A DNA stretch of 64,000 bases from Acanthococcus lagerstroemiae. Its lineage: Eukaryota; Arthropoda; Insecta; Hemiptera; Eriococcidae. The stretch spans positions 15,376,001 through 15,440,000 of the forward strand of contig CM063106.1 in assembly GCA_031841125.1 (NCBI GenBank), in the 5' to 3' direction. The position numbers and the translations under genes are program-made. Each line of letters opens with the position of its first letter. The stretch's first letter is position 1. This document shows positions 57,400 through 64,000 of the stretch, one piece after another. The notes under the pieces were generated by a model. The model did no database searches. It was not told where the DNA came from and worked only from the letters and a program-made list of their open reading frames with translations.

Positions 57400-58580
57400 C
57401 ATTCCCACTCAGGTTTTTCTTCCGGCTCTTTTGGCCTGGTAACTCCTCCTTATGATCGTCCATTGCTCTTACTGGTATTCTAATTGGTATAGGTCCATAG
57501 GATTCACAAATGAAATAATTTTTAACAATGGTGTGGTGGGACGTATGGCGATGCACGCATGCCAAAGTGGCCCCTATGACACCGCACCTCCGGCCACAGG
57601 AACTACCCTTTCGAGCATCGTGTCAGTGACCGGAGGGAAATTTTTAACAATATCTCTTCTTCTAGTCAATAAAGTATTTTTGTTAAGATAAGACTGTCTA
57701 TTCTTGGAAATTTTATTCTATGCGTGTCACCTACCGGATGTTTTTGAACTATTTTGGAGTAAAATACTAAAAATTCAAGAGAGCAAATGAGATTTTTTTA
57801 CAGACTATGTGATAGCTTAAGCCTTGCTAAACACAAGCATAGGGAATTTGTGACCATTCGGATTCCGCAACAAAGTGGGCGGCATCTAATGGATGTTTTT
57901 AACCAACGAAAGAGTGATGATAGAACGATACGAATTTCGTGAATATTCTTTACCATTGTTGTAGTTTGGGTTCTTATCCGTTTTAGATTGTTGTTTCACT
58001 TTTCATTATACCTTACTTTTGATTCTTTTACTTTTAATTTGCAACTTAGTTATTCCTTCATCACTCTTCCATTTTCTTATCAGTCGGACGACGAGGCTTG
58101 CGGAATCCTAATAGAAGCAATACTCTTCTAATATGAACAGAAATGGGAGAGAAAGTGCTCAAGGTGTCCACTACTGGCGAGTTTACCTTAATACAATCTG
58201 AGTTAGTGCAGATGACGTAGAATAATGCACTTCCATACCCTCATTCTTCCTAATATACAAGGACAGATATGGGAGTGGAGATTCGAACCCCCTCCCCCGA
58301 AATATTTAAATCTTCTGCGACAACTTTCACGACTAATTTAAATGTATACAACGCAACTTATTTATTGTTTCATCTGTAATATTTTTCATTCAGATTTCAG
58401 ATTCCCCCCCCCCCAGAAATTCGTTTCTGTATCCACCCTGCTGAGACGGCTAGTCCGGAATTGTCTCATTTCATCAGTGGACCTATACCAATTAGAATGA
58501 ATACCAGTAAAAGCAGTGACCGCTTGTAAGGAGAGGTTGCCGGGCCAGAAGCGAGCAAGGTTACCAGAATGGGCAATAAA
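57400..58580. mobile_element. Inverted-repeat element, arms about 95 bp
   Basis: 57,420-57,515 and 58,465-58,560 are reverse complements: CTTACTGGTATTC...TAATTGGTATAGGTCCA, with GGCCTGGTAACTCCTCCTTA against GGCCCGGCAACCTCTCCTTA. The outer ends and target duplication are not clear. The interior has a C run near 58,402 and no domain. Confidence 0.6.
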
Positions 58581-59035
58581 TCGCCAATTGGGCGACTTTG
58601 GTGACTATTTTGCGACAAAAATCTACTCTGGTGACTAGTCGCAAATTGGGCAATTTTTTTCTAGGCGCACATACACAAAATAAATTATATTTTCCCTCAA
58701 AAGTGTTCGTTTTTTCTACTCGAACTTCATTTCTGAAATGTTCACAGTTTTACTTATTTGCGTGGTAAACAAAAACGGGAAATCGAGCACGCTTTATGGT
58801 AAAACTTTCTGCTATCTGTTATATATTGACGCGTGGCAGCACTGATTTTTCGTGATATGCGAGAGCTGATAAGTTTGCAAGACAGTGCAAGGTGCCATCA
58901 TAAGATCATAATATTGAATTAATACAATGTCTTCTGTTCACCATCTATAAGCTGCAAGGGAAAATGTTGGGTGACTTTGGGCTAAACTGCGTGTTAAAAA
59001 TAGCGACTTCACTTTACCAGCATCTAGCCACCCAG
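58560..59035. repeat. GGGCGAC-rich segment, possible hAT-like MITE
   Basis: It opens with GGTTACCAGAATGGGCAATA and phrases such as GGGCGACTTTGGTGAC and TCTGGTGACTAGTCGC. It closes with TTTACCAGCATCTAGCC, roughly the reverse of the opening (CTGGTAA against TTACCAG). The pattern resembles GTTGCCAGxxGGGCGA hAT-type ends. Boundaries are weak. Confidence 0.35.
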
Positions 59036-59314
59036 GAATCGAGGGGAAAGTCCTGAGTAGAGAGTGGGGTCAGACGGAATTGATGGTGATGGTAGAATTA
59101 GAAATCGAAGTGTACAAGCGGCTGTGATTTTTTCGGGAACTGTACGAGAAAGAGAAGTGTTCAGTCTAGACCAGAGCAAGGGCATACACAATCGAAAACC
59201 GAGGCTGTGTAAGAAGCGCGTGTATCAATCGATAGTAAAAACAGGTCTTCGTGCGTGCTAAACACAGACTATGACTGACTGTTATAACTCAACTAAAACT
59301 GGATGTCTGGCCTA

Positions 59315-59430
59315 GCGACCGAGGGAGAAGGAAGCAAGTCATAAGAATAAAAATAAAAAGAAGAACGTGATTTTGAAAAGACAGAAAGTACAGGTATAGA
59401 GGAGACAAAAGAAGTTTGTTAGACGCTCTA
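59315..59430 (+). repeat. Dispersed repeat, partner of 1,441-1,570
   Basis: ACCGAGGGAGAAGGAAG, AAGTCATAAGAATAA, AGAAAGTACAGGTATAG and GGAGACAAAAGA match the copy near the left end of the window, same strand. Confidence 0.5.
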
Positions 59431-59434
59431 TTTT

Positions 59435-60535
59435 CGGTAGCGGATCTGAGGGGCGTGGAGTAGTGTAAAAAATTTCAAGATAGCCAATTTGTAGATATAT
59501 CAGTCAAGGACTACTGCAAAAAAGAAAAAAGTGAAAAGACTTACATGAAAGCCTGGAGAACCATAACCTTGAATTAGAGCCTTATTGGACTTAAACTTTG
59601 TATCGCTCACCTCACCCGGTAACTGTTTTTCAGTCGTCAGAATAGTAAACGAGGTTCAGGGTGAGGGTTTCCATTGCTTGACGTCCGTTTGGTACAGTTC
59701 AGCACGGGCTAGATTAATTTGCTCATTTCACTTTCATAATTCGCTCCAGATTCTCCTTTAAGAGTCCTCAGTTCCAATGCTTAGCTTATTGCTTTCGATT
59801 CTGTAAGAAGATGGGATAGTATATTTTGACATTCGCAGCGTCTTATATTTACATTCAAGAAATATGAACTGGGTCAGTAAAAACGTTCCACCTCCGTTTT
59901 TATTCACTGCCGGTACCAAACTTACTGTCGGTGAACGGATAACGCTGCGACGAATTTGTCTCGATCGTAAAAAATATTCGAACGGTCTAAAAGGCGATGA
60001 AAATTGAAAAAAAAATCGTGGACTGCCCGTAAAATACTAAATCGTTTTCGGCGTCGAAACTCGACTCTACACAAAGTGCCAAAATTTATTCCGCTGATAT
60101 GAACACCCGGAGCCAATGTACCGGCTACTGATATTTTATATACCTCCCGGACAGGCCGAAATTTTCGCACACATCCGAGAAAGTACATCAGGGTGCGGGA
60201 CTCTTCGATCGGACTCCTTGATAACGTAAAAGCTGCTGGTTTCAGTGCATATGAATACGAAAGCTATTTTCGCAACCTTTGACAAATAGAAAGTCTGATG
60301 ATGGGAAAGTTTTTACGACATTTTTGATTTTATGACCCAGCGAAAGACGCGATCGTCAATTTCTCATATCGATTTCCGTGGCCAGCAGGTGCGTTCCATT
60401 CAAACCTTCGGTGCCGTGTTCAGATACAGATTGCGAGCTTCAGCTGAGACATACAGCTTCGTTGTGGATTCTCAGATTCAACCAAATGAATGGGTTTCAA
60501 TTATGTCACGAACCGTTGTGCCCAATCCAGTTATA
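59435..60535. other. No supported gene
   Basis: A GC-richer stretch at 59,900-60,220 holds an 88-residue minus frame without a recognised domain. It could be conserved non-coding DNA. No other structure was seen. Confidence 0.3.
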
Positions 60536-60538
60536 TGA

Positions 60539-60707
60539 GCCTAAGAATAAAAAGTATCTAGAGGTCATCATCTCAGTAGGGACGCAATAGGTGCCACTCC
60601 AAGTAACTCGTACATTCTTGGTCGATATTTTCACCAGCTTAAGGATAAAAGTATCCAGATGTCATCAGCTCAGTAGGAGTGCGAAGGATGCCAGTCCCAA
60701 GTTACTC
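60539..60707 (+). repeat. Tandem duplication, 73-bp unit with 97-bp step
   Basis: CCTAAGAATAAAAAGTATCT...TCAGTAGGGACG...CCAAGTAACTCGT (60,539-60,611) is repeated, about 80% identical, at 60,636-60,707. The 24 bp between the copies are not repeated. Confidence 0.8.
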
Positions 60708-60709
60708 GT

Positions 60710-61885
60710 TTACTGCACATTTAAGGAGTTTCTGTTCTTTTTACCTGTTCGGTATTTTTCTGTTTCTCACTGCTCAGCCGCAATTTAGCCACTGCATTTC
60801 CAGTAGGAAAAAGTTCACCGAAACTCTGAATACATACAAAGTTGTAAACTCAATTTCAGAACGTTTACTCCGCAGTTGTTCTGGGGAGGAACTTCAGCGC
60901 TCCCTAAAATCTCGTAGAAAAGTGGAATTAATAAGATCAGCTCGGTTGTAGGGTACTCTGACATAAGTTTGTCAGGAGGAATAATTACTCGTATTTTGCG
61001 AAAATTCGCAATTTAGAGAGAGCTATAGCCCTGCATTGTTGCGCCGGAGCCGGGGGCACTGGAGGCAGGTTTTCCTCCATTCGTGTAGATGCGGGGGCAG
61101 TAGTATCATTTTGCACCCTAATTTTCAATAAATGAAAATGTAAGAAGAAGAGCTCTCGACAGAACGGATTTGCTGGATAGTATTTTTCTTGTAGCTATGA
61201 AATGAGACACAGCTTATATTCTTCTAGAAATACTTAAATTTCCATGGCAGTTGAAATATTTAGGTGGCAAATGGTGGTATAATGACATGAATGCAGTGCT
61301 GAGAAGTATATGAGTTACATATGGAATTTGCATATGTCTGTATGACGAGGCTTGATTTTAGACACACACGATTTTTTGCTCATAGGAACGAATATTTTCC
61401 CCTAGAAGTCAACTCTTCTCCACCCCCACATATACAATAATGAATATCAAGGGCAGTTATTACATTTTTATATCCCAACATAAAAATACATTTGGTGGAT
61501 TTAAAATGATAGTTTTCTCTCATCACTTAAGCATCCAACACTGTAAAATGAAAGAAGTATCTCACATATTTATCCCCTTTGAGCTGTAAATGAGTAAATG
61601 TGATCTGGAATCATGAAATGTGCCTCTGGTATCAAAAAATCATTTTTCACTTTCTTGATAATTCTTATAGAAAAAATCACGCTCTTTCGAATGAAACAAA
61701 TTGCAGCTTCCCATATTCACTAGTTCTTCCAGAAATTGCATTTAAAAATTATGTCAAACGTTTAAAAACATCCGTTTACATGGTGTTGTGTGAAACGGGC
61801 CTACAGGAATGACAGAGAACAAGAATTCGAAACACGGTTGTCATAGTAACCGCACACGCACCACCACAGATGTACACCTGTGCGC
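60710..61885. other. No supported gene
   Basis: Plain AT-rich sequence with a short GC-rich patch (61,042-61,095). Nothing recognised. Confidence 0.35.
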
Positions 61886-61887
61886 AT

Positions 61888-62068
61888 CACCAGGGCCGCC
61901 GAGAGGAGGAAAGGGTACTTTTCCCGCGGGCCCGGGTTTTTTGAGAGGGCCCTCAGAGTCACAGAAATTATAATTATCAAATAGAAAATATGCCTTTTTA
62001 CGAGCAAATGATTTCAGTGTAGGCCCGCAGATTTCTCCCCCGGGCCCGGTTTGGCTCTTGGCGGGCAC
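61888..62068. mobile_element. Short GC-rich hAT-like MITE
   Basis: The left end is CAGGGCCGCCGAGAGG. The right end, reversed, begins GGTGCCCGCCAAGAGCC. Just inside, CCCGCGGGCCCGGG on the left mirrors CCCCCGGGCCCGG on the right. CAGGGCCGCCGAGAGG is a hAT-style terminus. An 8-bp duplication could not be confirmed. About 180 bp, no coding capacity. Confidence 0.5.
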
Positions 62069-62415
62069 CACTACCGCCATTTCATCTTTACACTTGTTTA
62101 TCTCAAAAACCGGTTTTCGCACAAGAGGCACATTTCATGATTCCAGGTCACAAATATTGACTTTTGTTTTTGGTCATTTTGTCTGTTCTCTTAGAAAAAC
62201 GAAACAGTCTCCAAGGACTTTTCTACAATTTGGCTTATCGTGTGAAGATAATCTAATGTAGAGAAATGTTTTCTAAAGCCCCATGGGTTGGGAGGTTTTT
62301 TCGAGATCTAAAAAATTTCTGGTTCTCGTTTCGATTAGTTTCGAGAAAAGTTTTGAGATTTTGGGAGGTAAACTTATTGGTCTGTAATTCCCAAGAAGGT
62401 GTCTATTTCCTTTTT

Positions 62416-63140
62416 AGGGTCGGCTACGAGTAGCCGAGCCTATTGCAATTGCTTCCTTTTTCTTATTCTCTGTTTAATTCAGTCATAGTTCAATTCAGTA
62501 GAGCGTTATTTCAGATGTGTGTGATCTGAGTCACAGTTCAGTTCAACGGCGCTTCATTTTCGGGAAAACAATTAGTTGGAAATAGATAAAAATAATAAAT
62601 TATAAGCAGTAATTTTGATTTTATTAGGGTCGGTAACGAGCCTCATGCAATCGCCCTTTTTTTATCTTCGTTTTTTCCCTTCTTCAGTAGTGTTTATTGA
62701 TCTTGAGCTCTGTGCGAGGTGTGAGCGTCATTTTCTAAGTAACAATTATTTCGATTTCGATTCTATTCTCTTCAGTTATTTTCATTGCATATGCGTTTAC
62801 TTGTCTATGGTTGTTATGTTGACTAAGTACTGCGTATGTACTGTGCCGTTGAAAAAGATTTTGAAAATTGAAAAAAAACCTTCAGTGGATTTAGAAGAGG
62901 TGAGTAGACTGTTTGCTCACATATAAAATTGGTCCTTAGTTTGATAAGTGAACAAGTCCTCTGAACTGAGTCAAGCAGAATATGTCCAGTAGAAAATTCT
63001 TTTTATTACAAGAAGATTCTTAATGCAGTAGCGATGTTGTGCATCCGAGTGAAGATACCTATCAGTAAATTTTCCAAGGAATAATGCGATGTGAATTATA
63101 AAAGTATTAATGGTATTTTTGGTATTCTGTTTCAGGTTTC
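62416..63140 (+). repeat. Hairpin-headed dispersed repeat, copy 2
   Basis: Same block order as copy 1 at 1,968: AGGGTCGGCTACGAGTAGCC head with its palindrome, CAGTTCAGTTCAACGG-type repeats, second head at about 62,629, a donor-like GAAGAGGTGAGTAG near 62,897, and the acceptor TTCTGTTTCAGGTTTCGAG near 63,127. A 103-codon frame (62,615-62,926) runs through the part before the donor and ends in an acidic DLEE just before it. Copy 1 does not keep that frame, so coding is doubtful. Confidence 0.65.
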
Positions 63141-63144
63141 GAGC

Positions 63145-64000
63145 ACTGAAGCTTCTGTTAGGTAAAATCCGTTTGCACGATTTTCAAACACCGTACATCT
63201 ATTTCTGATGTTAGTTTGGTCTGAACCTTCACTGGACAGGCTCCACCCGAGGTCAGAACCTAAAAATTTAGAGTAAAAATAGAGTTTTCTGAATGTCTGA
63301 ATTAATTTTGGTCTCAGTGACTCTCCCCTAAATTAGTCTGCAGGAGATTGAAACGTGAAATTATCAATGTTACATATTATGCTGACATCAACAATAAAGG
63401 TTTTCTGTACCGCCGAATTTATTTTTAAGGTTCCTTCCTCAGCTACGTCCACTTAAATTGATCCACAATTGGCAGAAATGTGCAATATTTACAGTAACCT
63501 GTGTGCTAGACTGTGCATCAGCATATAATAGGACTAATCTAAGATCAAAAAATGGATGTAACGTGTCTGAATATCATGTAACTTAAGCAAATTTTTATTA
63601 TTTTTATTTTCATATTTGTAAGCTGTAATGTAAATAATTCACGTTTACCAAAAATGAATCACTGGCCAGTGACCTTTGAAAAAACTTTCTCCCAAATTCT
63701 GGATAGGTACCTAATTGTTTGTTTTAGTATACCTGGAGAATAATTTTTTTGAGGCGAACAGTTTTATTTTTCAAAAACTAGTTAAAATTTTTTGAAGCAA
63801 AGGTTTAAAGTTCCTAAAACATTAAGGCCATTAAGGGCTTTTTAAATTCAAAAAATTTTGGTCTCTGTGTTTTCACATAACTAAGGCACCTATAGCCTTG
63901 GTTTGCATAAAATTTCGAAAAAAACTCGTTTCATAAAACTCTTTAATGTGTAGACTAGCTCAAAATTGAATAAACAACTCCAGGTGTTGTAGAATCATTC
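63145..64000. other. No supported gene
   Basis: AT-rich DNA after the dispersed repeat. The sequence following the acceptor does not match that after copy 1. Confidence 0.35.

Noticed and set aside
62615..62926. A 103-residue protein encoded by the dispersed repeat
   Set aside because: The other copy of the repeat does not keep the frame, and the product has no known domain.
1..64000. CRISPR arrays, operons, prokaryotic defence systems
   Set aside because: No regularly spaced short repeats, no dense coding, and eukaryotic transposons throughout.

Overview
The window reads as intergenic or intronic DNA from an insect nuclear genome. It is AT-rich, CpG is not visibly depleted, and no host protein-coding gene can be supported with confidence. 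The recognisable coding matter is broken transposon protein: an R1-clade LINE, RTE-type and other LINE fragments, two Tc1-like transposases, pogo/Tigger-type DNA-binding domains and a DUF4817-like helix-turn-helix. R1-clade LINEs together with DUF4817-type elements point to an arthropod, most likely an insect. I cannot name the order. No prokaryotic system, CRISPR array or functional RNA gene was seen.

Layout. 0-9 kb: a dispersed repeat with a hairpin head and an intron-like tail (1.97-2.66 kb; second copy at 62.42-63.14 kb), a possible 3' exon (2.74-2.92 kb), a foldback palindrome (3.07-3.32 kb), a GC-rich island, microsatellites and a pogo-like remnant (7.84-8.6 kb). 9.4-12.6 kb: an R1-clade LINE that has lost its reverse transcriptase and carries a tRNA-headed SINE-like insert and a further 0.43 kb insert. 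14.7-19 kb: a diverged tandem array with units of about 0.9 kb, split by a GC-richer insertion. 20.5-21.2 kb: two RTE-like LINE fragments in opposite orientation. 23.1-23.4 kb: a TATA plus initiator promoter, perhaps a solo LTR. 23.7-28 kb: a complete but inactivated Tc1 element with IR/DR ends, followed 22 bp later by a second Tc1-like element that holds three further transposons nested inside one another.

31.5-33.1 kb: a LINE 3' fragment on the minus strand, then a degenerate minisatellite. 33.5-48.9 kb: two near-identical tandem copies of a block of about 7.67 kb. Each copy holds a pogo-like element, a large foldback structure and a 264-bp MITE. The junction looks as much like uncollapsed haplotypes in the assembly as like a true duplication. 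49.5-53.2 kb: a LINE-like remnant, a hAT-like element with an 8-bp target-site duplication and a Tigger-like element inside it, and two more inverted-repeat elements. 55.3-57.1 kb: a DNA transposon with long terminal repeats whose interior is a hairpin of two arms of about 330 bp. 57.4-64 kb: more inverted-repeat elements, a short tandem duplication, a GC-rich hAT-like MITE and the second copy of the dispersed repeat.

Nothing here works as a pathway. What the window records is an order of insertions: flanking duplications and nesting give relative ages for many of the elements.
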